Shown: positions 13,211 to 20,240 of the stretch, one piece after another | Layout of the letters: each line of letters opens with the position of its first letter | Numbering within the stretch: the stretch's first letter is position 1 | From: a virus | Virus record (IMG/VR): IMGVR_UViG_3300037010_001635 | Span: 1 to 22,171 of that record | Direction: 5' to 3' (one strand) | DNA: 22,171 bases | Notes under the pieces: model-generated | Databases searched by the model: none | Seen by the model: the letters and a program-made list of their open reading frames with translations, nothing else | What the model was told of the DNA's origin: nothing | Program-made: the position numbers and the translations under genes

Positions 13211-13369
13211 TTAACCAATTATATGAAAGTGCAAAAGTAATAGCTCAACATCCAAGTAAAAAGCCCACAGAGGCACAATAACAGCAAAAAATGTTGACCA
13301 AAACCCTTGCGCAATAACAATACCAGCAATCCAACAAAATGTAAAAAATAAACCAACTAATGATCTCAT
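13211..13369 (-). CDS. 52-aa small membrane protein
   Basis: A short frame with an AAAGG site 6 bases before the ATG, directly after the promoter at 13397-13418. It starts MRSLVGLFFTFCWIAG and contains two hydrophobic stretches (about 4-20 and 26-39) with GFWSTFFAVIVPLWAFYL between and after. This GFWST...P-W-A-(F/W)-YL pattern recalls small membrane proteins seen in other T4-like phages, by memory only. It is the first gene of the unit carrying the duplicated tagged pair. Function unknown. Confidence 0.7.
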   Translation of the reverse strand: MRSLVGLFFTFCWIAGIVIAQGFWSTFFAVIVPLWAFYLDVELLLLHFHIIG

Positions 13370-13396
13370 AACGAACCTTTATTTTTAAGATAATGT

Positions 13397-13418
13397 ATTA
13401 TACTATACTTTAGGTTAA
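13397..13418 (-). promoter_or_regulatory. TTAA-N12-TATAAT promoter of the 13.2-kb unit
   Basis: On the minus strand ATTTTAA ending at 13415, 12 bases, TATAAT (13402-13397). It is divergent from, and 6 bases away from, the plus-strand late promoter of gp16. Confidence 0.6.
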
Positions 13419-13423
13419 AATCT

Positions 13424-13431
13424 TATAAATA
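13424..13431 (+). promoter_or_regulatory. T4-type late promoter for gp16-gp4
   Basis: TATAAATA on the plus strand, 34 bases before the gp16 start. It is the only plus-strand late element found and explains how the inverted packaging pair is expressed late. Confidence 0.65.
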
Positions 13432-13465
13432 ATAAAAATTAGTAGAATAAATTAAAGGTCAAATA

Positions 13466-14032
13466 ATGAATATAAGTGCAGATGTCGACAATAATCCAAG
13501 AGTTGACTCATTGGTTAATAGAATAAACTCTTTGAATGATGTCTTTGACCAAGCAGAAAAAGTTTGTTCAGCAGAAATTGTAGACTTTATAGAAGAAAAA
13601 ACACATGATGTCAAATTGTACTCTTCGACAGATTCTGATATTTCGACAACAGATGTTATCAAGCTAGATTTGATGGTGGATGATTTTAAATTCACGAGGG
13701 ACACTTTAACAGAAACAGTGAATAATGGAAGAAAGGTTCTTAATGTAGTAACACTGGAATTATTAGATTCTGATGAAGACAATAGAGCCTCTTTAATAAC
13801 TTCATTTGCAGAATTGGTAACATCTGTTAATCAATCTGTTAAACTTCTTTCTCAGTCTTATAAAGATATCGCGGGTGTTCTTGAGAGTATTGAGAAAATA
13901 AGAAAGTCAAAGTTAGGAACTCCAGAACAATCCCAACCAGCTGGAACAGGAAATACATTCATAAATATTACAACACAAGAATCTACTACTGATATTATAG
14001 CAAGATTATCTCAAAAGAAATCGGATGGCTAA
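13466..14032 (+). CDS. 16: Terminase small subunit (T4 gp16-like)
   Basis: 188 aa (T4 gp16 is 164). It recognises phage DNA and stimulates the large subunit gp17 in packaging. The central region DLMVDDFKFTRDTLTETVNNGRKVL...DSDEDNRASLITSFAELVTSVNQSVKLLSQSYKDI (about 70-138) follows the T4-like pattern of a helical hairpin that forms the oligomer. A Pro/Gly linker and NTFINITTQESTTDIIARLSQ form the C-terminal part. The match is by pattern, without long identity. It has an AAAGG site and a late promoter at 13424. It overlaps gp4 by 8 bases and lies on the opposite strand to almost everything else. Confidence 0.72.
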   Translation: MNISADVDNNPRVDSLVNRINSLNDVFDQAEKVCSAEIVDFIEEKTHDVKLYSSTDSDISTTDVIKLDLMVDDFKFTRDTLTETVNNGRKVLNVVTLELLDSDEDNRASLITSFAELVTSVNQSVKLLSQSYKDIAGVLESIEKIRKSKLGTPEQSQPAGTGNTFINITTQESTTDIIARLSQKKSDG

Positions 14033-14486
14033 ATTTAAACGCGGCTTATATAATATTGTTAACATTCATAAATATATAAAACCGATAGACAAAACTATGA
14101 ATAAATCGGCACTTCCTGAATATCGTAGCTCGTGGGAAATGCGGTTTATGCAGTACGCAGATTCAAATCCAGCTGTAAAATTTTGGGGGTCTGAGCCATT
14201 TGCTATTAAATATTTTTGTCCAACAGATGGTAAAGTACACAGATATTATATTGATTTTTTCTTAGAGTTCATTGGCGGCGCAAAATTTTTGGTGGAAGTG
14301 AAACCATTTAAAGAAACACTTCCTCCTAAATTACCTAAAAAGAATACTCCAAAATCTCAACATCAATATCAAACTGCTCTAGCCACTTATATAAAGAATC
14401 AATCCAAATGGGAAGCTGCAAGGAATTTTGCAGAACAAAAAGGACTAAGATTTATTATTATAACTGAGAGAGAGCTAGGATTATAA
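14025..14486 (+). CDS. 4: Head completion protein (T4 gp4-like)
   Basis: 153 aa (T4 gp4 is 150). It completes filled heads and is thought to trim or protect the packaged DNA end. The family pattern is clear: YRSSWEMRFMQYADSNPAVKFWGSEPFAIKYFCPTDGKVHRYYIDFFLEF, then FLVEVKPFKE. Asp79 (YIDF) and Glu93-Lys95 (EVK) match a TnsA-type nuclease core, with the upstream Glu in SWEMRF. Translation probably couples to gp16 through an 8-base overlap. The stop directly abuts the stop of a convergent minus-strand gene, with no base between. Confidence 0.85.
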   Translation: MAKFKRGLYNIVNIHKYIKPIDKTMNKSALPEYRSSWEMRFMQYADSNPAVKFWGSEPFAIKYFCPTDGKVHRYYIDFFLEFIGGAKFLVEVKPFKETLPPKLPKKNTPKSQHQYQTALATYIKNQSKWEAARNFAEQKGLRFIIITERELGL

Positions 14487-14885
14487 CTAATCCTTGTAAA
14501 GTTTCATAAGTGCCATCATTCCACGTTCTGACAACTTAGTGAAGTCAAAATTTTCAAAGACATTCAAAGGAATAATATCCAAAAGTAGCAGTCCGTCCCA
14601 CGATAAATCAGCTAATATCTCAAGTGCTTTAGAAATATCTGGTTTATTTACATTAATTCTTGAAAGAATTGATCTTAAGTATGGAATTGGAATTACGTGT
14701 CTAAAGGCATTAAGTTTTCGTAGAGCTAGTATTTTGTTGAGGTCTCTTATACTTTCAGCATAAACTACCCTGTTACTAAATAAATAAAAGAAAATTTCTG
14801 CGGAAGGTTCTTCTTTAATAAATGCAGAAACACATTTTGTTACATCGTGTTTATCAATAAATTCAAACCATTGTTCTCTTGTCAT
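14487..14885 (-). CDS. 132-aa unknown protein with KLYKD end
   Basis: Last gene of the late operon. Mostly helical, with Leu-rich helices (NKILALRKLNAFRHVIPIPYLRSILSRI, EILADLSWDGLLLLDIIPL). It ends KLSERGMMALMKLYKD, one of four copies of a C-terminal module in this operon. Its ribosome binding site (AGGAGC) is made by the final codons of the endolysin gene. It ends base-to-base against gp4 on the other strand. A holin or anti-holin role is possible from position beside an endolysin, but there is no convincing membrane segment. Confidence 0.72.
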   Translation of the reverse strand: MTREQWFEFIDKHDVTKCVSAFIKEEPSAEIFFYLFSNRVVYAESIRDLNKILALRKLNAFRHVIPIPYLRSILSRINVNKPDISKALEILADLSWDGLLLLDIIPLNVFENFDFTKLSERGMMALMKLYKD

Positions 14886-14886
14886 T

Positions 14887-15501
14887 TTATGCTCCTAAAA
14901 TAACTTTAAAGTTATTATATTTTAATTTTCTGTCATCTAAACCAATCGCTCCACCATTAATAAGTTTAGTCATTTTAATAATATCATCAGCGTCACATAC
15001 AGCATTTAGGCCTCTGGTTTTCCAAAACCATAAAGCACTTTCAATAGCTCCTTCTGTTGTTTCCAAATATGTAACAACATCAGTTAAAGTTTTACCTTTA
15101 AAATCTGCAAAAGCTTTATAATTATCTTTACCTGTTAATTGTATAACTCCTCGTCCTCTGTATAGATATCCTTCTCCTGATACTTCTGACCCATTTCCCA
15201 AACGATTAGCATAAACTTTATTAGCAATTTTTTGAGGATTTTTAGCAAATCCAGTAGTGCTTGCAATATTTGGAAAATACTTGGAAAATGTACTAACCAA
15301 CCCTTCTGCACTATAATTAAGATTCTCTTTAAAAACTGTAAAACCATTTGATTCGTGACCACATTGTGCCAAAAACCCTGCTATTCTATTTGTAGTATTA
15401 ATCTCATATTTTGTGAAGTATTTTTCAAGCACTGCAAAAATGATGGCTGTGTTTCCATTTAAAGGGAACATTTCTTTAAATTTTTCAGGTGTTAATAACA
15501 T
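14887..15501 (-). CDS. Endolysin, GH19 (chitinase-like) muramidase
   Basis: 204 aa. It should cut the glycan strands of host peptidoglycan at lysis. GH19 features are FLAQCGHESNGF with catalytic Glu50, FKENLNYSAEGL with the second acid at Glu59, and the GEGYLYRGRGVIQLTGKDNYKAFAD block (about 108-132). The C-terminal half holds ESALWFWKTRGLN and KLINGGAIGLDDR, also family-typical. No signal peptide or membrane segment is present, so release probably needs a holin. The ribosome binding site AAGGAT is encoded by the KD codons of the upstream gene. It carries neither tag, ending VILGA. It sits between two KLYKD genes. Confidence 0.87.
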   Translation of the reverse strand: MLLTPEKFKEMFPLNGNTAIIFAVLEKYFTKYEINTTNRIAGFLAQCGHESNGFTVFKENLNYSAEGLVSTFSKYFPNIASTTGFAKNPQKIANKVYANRLGNGSEVSGEGYLYRGRGVIQLTGKDNYKAFADFKGKTLTDVVTYLETTEGAIESALWFWKTRGLNAVCDADDIIKMTKLINGGAIGLDDRKLKYNNFKVILGA

Positions 15502-15504
15502 TGT

Positions 15505-16290
15505 TTAATCCTTGTATAATTTAAACATAGCTTGAATTTTTTTATCTTTAAATTTAGAATTGTCCATAAGCAATTTAACTTTAACTACATCCGGCAAAGT
15601 TTCTAGCTCTTTAAGAAATGGCAATTTTGTTACATTTAAATCTTTAATTTTATCAGCAAATGGTATAGTTTTAAGTTCAGAACATCCACTGAACAAATAA
15701 TCCGTTCTAGTTACTTTTGATATATCTAATTTTGGAACTTCTTTAAGTTTTGAACAACCATTGAACATAAAAGCCATGTTTGTTACTTCTGATGTATCAA
15801 ATTCAGGAACTTTTTCAAGTTTTGAACATCCATCGAACATACTAGCCATATTTGTTACTTCTGATGTATCAAATTTTGGAACTTCTGTAAGTCCTGTACA
15901 CCCATTGAACATATAAGCCATGTTAGTTACACTTGGGGTTTCAAATTTTGGAACTTCTCTAAGTGATTTACATCCATAGAACATATAAACTATAGTTTTT
16001 ACACTCGATGTATCTAATAGTGGAACTTCTTTAAGTGAAGTACACCCACTGAACATACTAGACATATCAGTTACTTTTGATGTATCTAATTTTGGAACTT
16101 CTTTAAGTGATTTACATCCATAGAACATATACACTGTATTTGTTACATTTGATGTATCTAAATCAGGGACTTCTTTAAGTGATAAAGACCCGTAGAACAT
16201 ATTTGACATATCTATTATATGAGAATAATCTATACCTGAAATATCTTCATTATTTAAAATTTTATCTCTGAGTTCTTCTTTAGTTATCAT
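15505..16290 (-). CDS. BspA-like 24-residue leucine-rich-type repeat protein (DUF285) with KLYKD end
   Basis: 261 aa. Residues 38-205 hold seven 24-residue repeats of the type LKEVPKLDTSKVTDMSSMFSGCTS, the BspA/DUF285 family known from surface proteins of bacteria and from Trichomonas. A partial repeat (IDYSHIIDMSNMFYG) precedes, and a degenerate one follows. There is no signal peptide, so it is probably not secreted by itself; a virion-surface or binding role is possible. The C-terminus (LPDVVKVKLLMDNSKF...) ends QAMFKLYKD. It lies between the 202-aa KLYKD gene and the endolysin. The AAGGAT ribosome binding site comes from the upstream KD codons. Confidence 0.85.
   Translation of the reverse strand: MITKEELRDKILNNEDISGIDYSHIIDMSNMFYGSLSLKEVPDLDTSNVTNTVYMFYGCKSLKEVPKLDTSKVTDMSSMFSGCTSLKEVPLLDTSSVKTIVYMFYGCKSLREVPKFETPSVTNMAYMFNGCTGLTEVPKFDTSEVTNMASMFDGCSKLEKVPEFDTSEVTNMAFMFNGCSKLKEVPKLDISKVTRTDYLFSGCSELKTIPFADKIKDLNVTKLPFLKELETLPDVVKVKLLMDNSKFKDKKIQAMFKLYKD
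15676..16179. repeat. Seven 72-bp coding repeats (24-residue units)
   Basis: In-frame tandem repeats of 72 bases within the BspA-like gene. The units share LxEVPxxDTSxVTxMxxMFxGCxx and differ at the variable x positions, which suggests copy-number and sequence change by recombination between units. Confidence 0.85.
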
Positions 16291-16293
16291 TGG

Positions 16294-16902
16294 TTAATCC
16301 TTGTAAAGCTTGACTAGGGCTTGAGCGGCCTTTTCATTAAATTTTCCTTTTTTTGCATCACCAGTTATTTTAGCAAGAAGATGTAAAGGAATTTTATTTA
16401 AAATTTGAAAATTAGGCAAATATTCTTCTGCTAATTTGTTTAGAAAAAATACAATACCACATTGAATTGACAATGGAACTATATCAAATAAACCATTTCT
16501 TTTTAAATATCTTAAGGTCATAATATTAATTTTTGACAAGTATATTAGCCAGGTACTCCAAAGAGAATCATACGGGAGTCTTCCATCATCATAAACGAAC
16601 CACCATTTTCTCAGAACATCTGCATTATGCATAATAGCAATTTGCCAATCCTCTTCAGTAAGACAGTCTTTATTAATATCTGTAATTGCAGCAGGGTTCT
16701 TAGATAAAACGTACTCTTTAACTTTATCTGTTGGTTTAGACATCCAAATAATTAAATTAGTATTACTTTGTACACAGTACATTTGTATGTTCTCTGTTTG
16801 CTGTTTATCACTAATTAATGAAATGTCCCTAGGATCTTTTTTTAGCATTTTTAAAAGCTTTTCCTCTGACATTTTAGATGTATCCATTATATCTTTAAAC
16901 AT
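16294..16902 (-). CDS. 202-aa unknown protein with KLYKD end
   Basis: Helical throughout, with Trp-rich stretches (IWMSKPTDKV, VLRKWWFVYDD, SLWSTWLIYL). Pieces such as NPAAITDINKDCLTEEDWQIAIMHNADVL recall helical repeat proteins (DUF4116-like), a weak impression only. It ends IPLHLLAKITGDAKKGKFNEKAAQALVKLYKD, aligning over about 30 residues with the ends of the proteins at 14487, 15505 and 16906. Its ribosome binding site (AGGA) is formed by the AGG AAT codons that end the upstream gene. Function unknown. Confidence 0.72.
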   Translation of the reverse strand: MFKDIMDTSKMSEEKLLKMLKKDPRDISLISDKQQTENIQMYCVQSNTNLIIWMSKPTDKVKEYVLSKNPAAITDINKDCLTEEDWQIAIMHNADVLRKWWFVYDDGRLPYDSLWSTWLIYLSKINIMTLRYLKRNGLFDIVPLSIQCGIVFFLNKLAEEYLPNFQILNKIPLHLLAKITGDAKKGKFNEKAAQALVKLYKD

Positions 16903-16905
16903 TGT

Positions 16906-17208
16906 TTAATTCCTGTAAAGTTTAATTATAGCTAAAATTTTCCTAGAGTTGTCTTTTTGAATATGAAACTCATTATAAAATCTAGCAACTAATTTCATCA
17001 CATCTGGGTCTGAATTAAAAACTAAATCATAGACATCTTTAACATCTGGAGCAAAAAGAGCAATTTGAGAATCCGAATAACTTTCAGTAACAAAATGTTT
17101 TAAAAGAATATCATAATCGAACTGTTCAGGCTCTTGAAACTTTTTAGCTACTTCTTTCATTTTATTATCAGTGAGAAAATACCACTGATTTTGTCTTGAC
17201 ATTTTCAT
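16906..17208 (-). CDS. 100-aa unknown protein with KLYRN end
   Basis: Helical (MKEVAKKFQEPEQFDYDILLKHF, VYDLVFNSDPDVMKLVARFYNEF). It ends SRKILAIIKLYRN, the most diverged copy of the KLYKD module. It starts 4 bases after the gp14 stop without an obvious ribosome binding site; the second ATG (residue 3) is an alternative start. The final codons supply the AGGA site of the next gene. Function unknown. Confidence 0.7.
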   Translation of the reverse strand: MKMSRQNQWYFLTDNKMKEVAKKFQEPEQFDYDILLKHFVTESYSDSQIALFAPDVKDVYDLVFNSDPDVMKLVARFYNEFHIQKDNSRKILAIIKLYRN

Positions 17209-17211
17209 TGT

Positions 17212-17874
17212 TTAAAATCTGCCGAACACGGAATCAACATCAGGAACAACAACTTTAGTTGTTTGAGGAATTTTAGTCACAGTAGCAGCTGTATCAATAT
17301 CTTCATTTCCTTGGATTAGCTCATCGAAGTAATTTTCAAGAGTTACAAAGTTATCTCCACTTGCAGTAACTGGGTCAATTTCATTTTGAGGTTTTTGATA
17401 GTAAGTATTACAAACTAATTTATAGACATTTTTATTATCTGAAGTTGGAAAAAGATTTGAACTACCAGGAGTTTCAAGTTGGCAATCAGTAATTTCAACA
17501 ACACCACCAGAAGGCAGAATTATCAAGTTTCCAATAATATCATTTACACCTTTTGAAGTATATACATCAGGATAAATTTTTTCAATTGTTTTTCTTGAAA
17601 TGAAAAAAGCCATACTCGCAGTTGATGAGTATCCAAATTGAGTAAAGGCATAGTTAATATTATCCATAGATTCTGATGTTTCTGGAAGTGCATAAATATC
17701 AAAAGCTTTGTTGTTATCTGTCTTTATGTGTGAATAATCTCCAAAAACTTCCAAATCCCTATTAATCTTTTCTACAACCAAAAATTTAACTAATAAACCA
17801 TAAAGATTTATTAGTTCGTCTATCATTGCTGCATTGAGTGAATATTCTGGGCTGTTAATTAAATTAAAATTCAT
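17212..17874 (-). CDS. 14: Neck protein (T4 gp14-like)
   Basis: 220 aa (T4 gp14 is 256). It works with gp13 to close the head portal and attach the tail. The order of features fits gp14: an early MIDELINLYGLLVKFLVVEK region, TSESMDNINYAFTQFGYSSTASMAFFISRKTIEKI (about 69-103), NDIIGNLIILPSGGVVEITDC, then YKLVCNTYYQKPQNEIDPV and a variable tail. Identity is low, so the call rests on pattern and on context in a late operon. The AAGGGG site lies between the ATPase stop and its ATG. gp13 itself is far away at 4481, unlike T4, where 13 and 14 are adjacent. Confidence 0.7.
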   Translation of the reverse strand: MNFNLINSPEYSLNAAMIDELINLYGLLVKFLVVEKINRDLEVFGDYSHIKTDNNKAFDIYALPETSESMDNINYAFTQFGYSSTASMAFFISRKTIEKIYPDVYTSKGVNDIIGNLIILPSGGVVEITDCQLETPGSSNLFPTSDNKNVYKLVCNTYYQKPQNEIDPVTASGDNFVTLENYFDELIQGNEDIDTAATVTKIPQTTKVVVPDVDSVFGRF

Positions 17875-17884
17875 TTGTTACCCC

Positions 17885-19366
17885 TTAAACATATAGTGAT
17901 ACTAGTGTAGCCCAATTTGGTAGTTTTGCTTTTCTCAATGCTACTGCAATATCATATGCTCTAATAGTAAGAGGTTTTCCAGATTTCATAAATGCAGGTG
18001 TAATATATTGAACATCTACTTTAGGTCTTTCTGTATCAGGTGTAAGTGCATCAATAATTTCATCAATATCATCAGCAGAAACACCATCTGTTTGAGCATT
18101 TGCCAAAGCAATAGTTCTAATTCTTCTAATAACATCTTGTTGATGTAAATAAACATCTACAAATATTGAACGAGATTTAATTGCATCATCGAACCAAGAT
18201 GCTTTTTTATTACTAATAAAAATTACTTGACCAGTAAAGAATATTTTAGAAGGAAGTTTTCCTTTGCCTTTACCTATTAAACCAGGGTTTTGAGCAATAG
18301 TATCATCCAAATCCATAACAAATTGATTATACTGTGCTGTGGACATTGTTGATGTGTTAACAGTAGAAGTTGGAGACATCCAACTTGCTTCACGAACACC
18401 AGAAGAGTCCAAAAGTCCTTTAAACATATTTGCACTGTCTGCATCTTCTAAAACAGAATCAGAATCATCAAATACCAATAACTTATCTCTATTAAGATAT
18501 ATGTTGGCATAAAGTGCCAAAGGAGATGCTTTGAGTCCTTTAAAATAAACCCATTCTTTACCAGCTGTACCAAGAATTTCAGTAAGCTTTTTAGTGACGT
18601 GAAAAGTTTTACCTATGCCTGGTCCACCAGCAACAATTAAAGAATTTTGATATTTTAAAGCAACTACTGAAACCAAATCTTCAATATCTTGGAAAACCGT
18701 ATCTGGATTAGCATAAAGAGTACCATTATACTGTTCTTCTACTTTCTGCAGTTTTGTAATGATTGAATTTGTTTCTTCTTTTCCTAGAAAAATTTCATAG
18801 TCTGCCATCTCACCCATTTTTGCTGCAATTTTTTTAACAGCTGTAGGTTGATTAGCTTTATCCAATGGAAGGTCTTTTGACCGAAGCCATTCTGCTCTTC
18901 TTGCTGTAGAATTTGGAAGTGACTCATTAATGTCACCTCCTTCTTCTTTAATAGAGAATTTGCCTAATTTTCCCCTTTTGATGTCATGAATAATTTTATC
19001 AATAACTTTAACAATGTTTAAATCGGGGCCAAATACTGTTGAAGAAGAAGGCTTTGCAAAGTCAGTATTATCTGTTCTCCAAAAGTCAAGAGATGAGATT
19101 TCAAAAGCATCTTTTGAAGGTGTCCAATTAAACCTAAGTTGAGTTCCTGAATTATTGATAAGTCTGTATCCTTTTCCCTTGCCATGAATTTGTGATTTAA
19201 AATCTTCAAATCCAAGAGCAAAGAACTTTGAGCCGAATTTTCGTTCAATAATTCTACTCATTAGTTGAACAGCCTTTTCAATGTTATTTTCTGAAAAGAC
19301 AGCCTCACATAAAGGCATATCTGTTGAATGAGCTGGTTTATTTTGGTGAAAGTCTAAAAATGACAT
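17885..19366 (-). CDS. AAA-family ATPase
   Basis: 493 aa. Residues 1-150 are an unknown N-terminal domain. Walker A is GGPGIGKT (247-254) and Walker B is LLVFDD (296-301). A sensor-1-like Asn is in FISNKK (about 387), and an arginine-finger-like Arg400 is in KSRSIFVDVYL. A late C-terminal helical part (STIRAYDIAVALRKAKLPNWATLVSLYV-like region, with LTIRAYDIAVALRKA) could be the lid. It opens the late operon with its own late promoter at 19394-19401 and an AGGAGA site, ahead of the gp14 neck gene. Partner and substrate are unknown; a role in assembly or remodelling is inferred from operon position only. Confidence 0.8.
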   Translation of the reverse strand: MSFLDFHQNKPAHSTDMPLCEAVFSENNIEKAVQLMSRIIERKFGSKFFALGFEDFKSQIHGKGKGYRLINNSGTQLRFNWTPSKDAFEISSLDFWRTDNTDFAKPSSSTVFGPDLNIVKVIDKIIHDIKRGKLGKFSIKEEGGDINESLPNSTARRAEWLRSKDLPLDKANQPTAVKKIAAKMGEMADYEIFLGKEETNSIITKLQKVEEQYNGTLYANPDTVFQDIEDLVSVVALKYQNSLIVAGGPGIGKTFHVTKKLTEILGTAGKEWVYFKGLKASPLALYANIYLNRDKLLVFDDSDSVLEDADSANMFKGLLDSSGVREASWMSPTSTVNTSTMSTAQYNQFVMDLDDTIAQNPGLIGKGKGKLPSKIFFTGQVIFISNKKASWFDDAIKSRSIFVDVYLHQQDVIRRIRTIALANAQTDGVSADDIDEIIDALTPDTERPKVDVQYITPAFMKSGKPLTIRAYDIAVALRKAKLPNWATLVSLYV

Positions 19367-19393
19367 ATAATCTCCTAGTACATATAATATCTC

Positions 19394-19401
19394 TATTTAT
19401 A
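19394..19401 (-). promoter_or_regulatory. T4-type late promoter of the ATPase-gp14-lysis operon
   Basis: TATAAATA on the minus strand, 28 bases before the ATPase start. Genes from 19366 to 14487 run in the same direction without an evident internal promoter. Confidence 0.72.
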
Positions 19402-19457
19402 TAATGAGAAGTTAATTGGAAATTTTAAATAAATATTTTTAAAATTTAACTTTAAAA

Positions 19458-20177
19458 TTATAAGAGTTTTAAAATGTCCTCTGAGAAAAATTCTGTTCTA
19501 CCATATCCTTTTTCAAGGCACATTCTGTACTTGGCAAATTTCTCGTGTAAAGAAGCCTCCAAAGCAAAACATGTTTGAGTTTCTCTCATATCTATTTTGA
19601 TGTACTCACCAAAATCTCTTTTTAATGATGTTGACCTTACATTAAAAGACCCGCTTATCCCTATTTTAACAGCTTTGTGCTGAGGAAAATGGAGAATATA
19701 CACCAAACCGGAATAATCTTTATCTTCATTATTTCTTCTTGATTGATAGTGATTTGCTAAAGAAATGGATTTTTTGTCTTGAACTTCTGGCATTTTAGAA
19801 ACATTGTCAACACCATATGCTGCCATTACAACAGCTTTCTTTTTGTCTTTAACAGCACTGCTAGAAGCTGAGCACTTTTTGGAACAGTACATATGATATT
19901 TTGCATGGTAGAACTCAAAATTTACGTCTTTGTTACACTCAGGGCATTTTGGATGTTCTGTAAAATTATGTTTAATACTAAAAATTCGTTCTTTTACAGA
20001 TGTCCTTGATATATCTTTAAGCCAAGGAGTTAATGAGCAAATCTCATTAAACATTTCAGTAGTCATTGCCCGAGAGTTCATTATTCCATTTGAATTTCTT
20101 GGCAATTTAAAACTTAATTTATTTAACCCTGTTCTTGCTCTTTTGATGCTGTTTACTTTAATATCTCTGAGTGCCAT
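19458..20177 (-). CDS. Free-standing homing endonuclease, zinc-finger plus T5orf172/GIY-YIG-type nuclease
   Basis: 239 aa, a paralogue of the protein at 1653. It shares SLTPWLKDISRTSVKERIFSI, the zinc cluster CPEC (78-81) with CSKKC (98-102), one AAYGVDNVSKMPE module, and the C-terminal nuclease: LVYILHFPQHKAV, KIGISGSF with Arg181, the likely catalytic Glu207 in FALEASLHEKF, and GRTEFF. It lacks the extra LERYGV modules of its paralogue and has a basic N-terminus. It lies between the portal gene and the late operon, with its own boxed promoter (copy C). The AAAGGA site supports the start. Confidence 0.8.
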   Translation of the reverse strand: MALRDIKVNSIKRARTGLNKLSFKLPRNSNGIMNSRAMTTEMFNEICSLTPWLKDISRTSVKERIFSIKHNFTEHPKCPECNKDVNFEFYHAKYHMYCSKKCSASSSAVKDKKKAVVMAAYGVDNVSKMPEVQDKKSISLANHYQSRRNNEDKDYSGLVYILHFPQHKAVKIGISGSFNVRSTSLKRDFGEYIKIDMRETQTCFALEASLHEKFAKYRMCLEKGYGRTEFFSEDILKLL

Positions 20178-20205
20178 TAAATGTCCTTTAATTTCTTTAT
20201 GTGTT

Positions 20206-20240
20206 ATTATACTACATATATTATTAAAAGGATATTAAAG
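20206..20240 (-). promoter_or_regulatory. Early/middle-type promoter with 17-bp box (copy C)
   Basis: CTTTAATATCCTTTTAA (20240-20224), 12 bases, TATAAT (20211-20206) on the minus strand, 29 bases before the homing endonuclease start. Confidence 0.7.

Noticed and set aside
13459-13782. Minus-strand open frame opposite gp16
   Set aside because: Ser/Thr-rich antisense shadow; gp16 on the plus strand has a late promoter, a ribosome site and family pattern.
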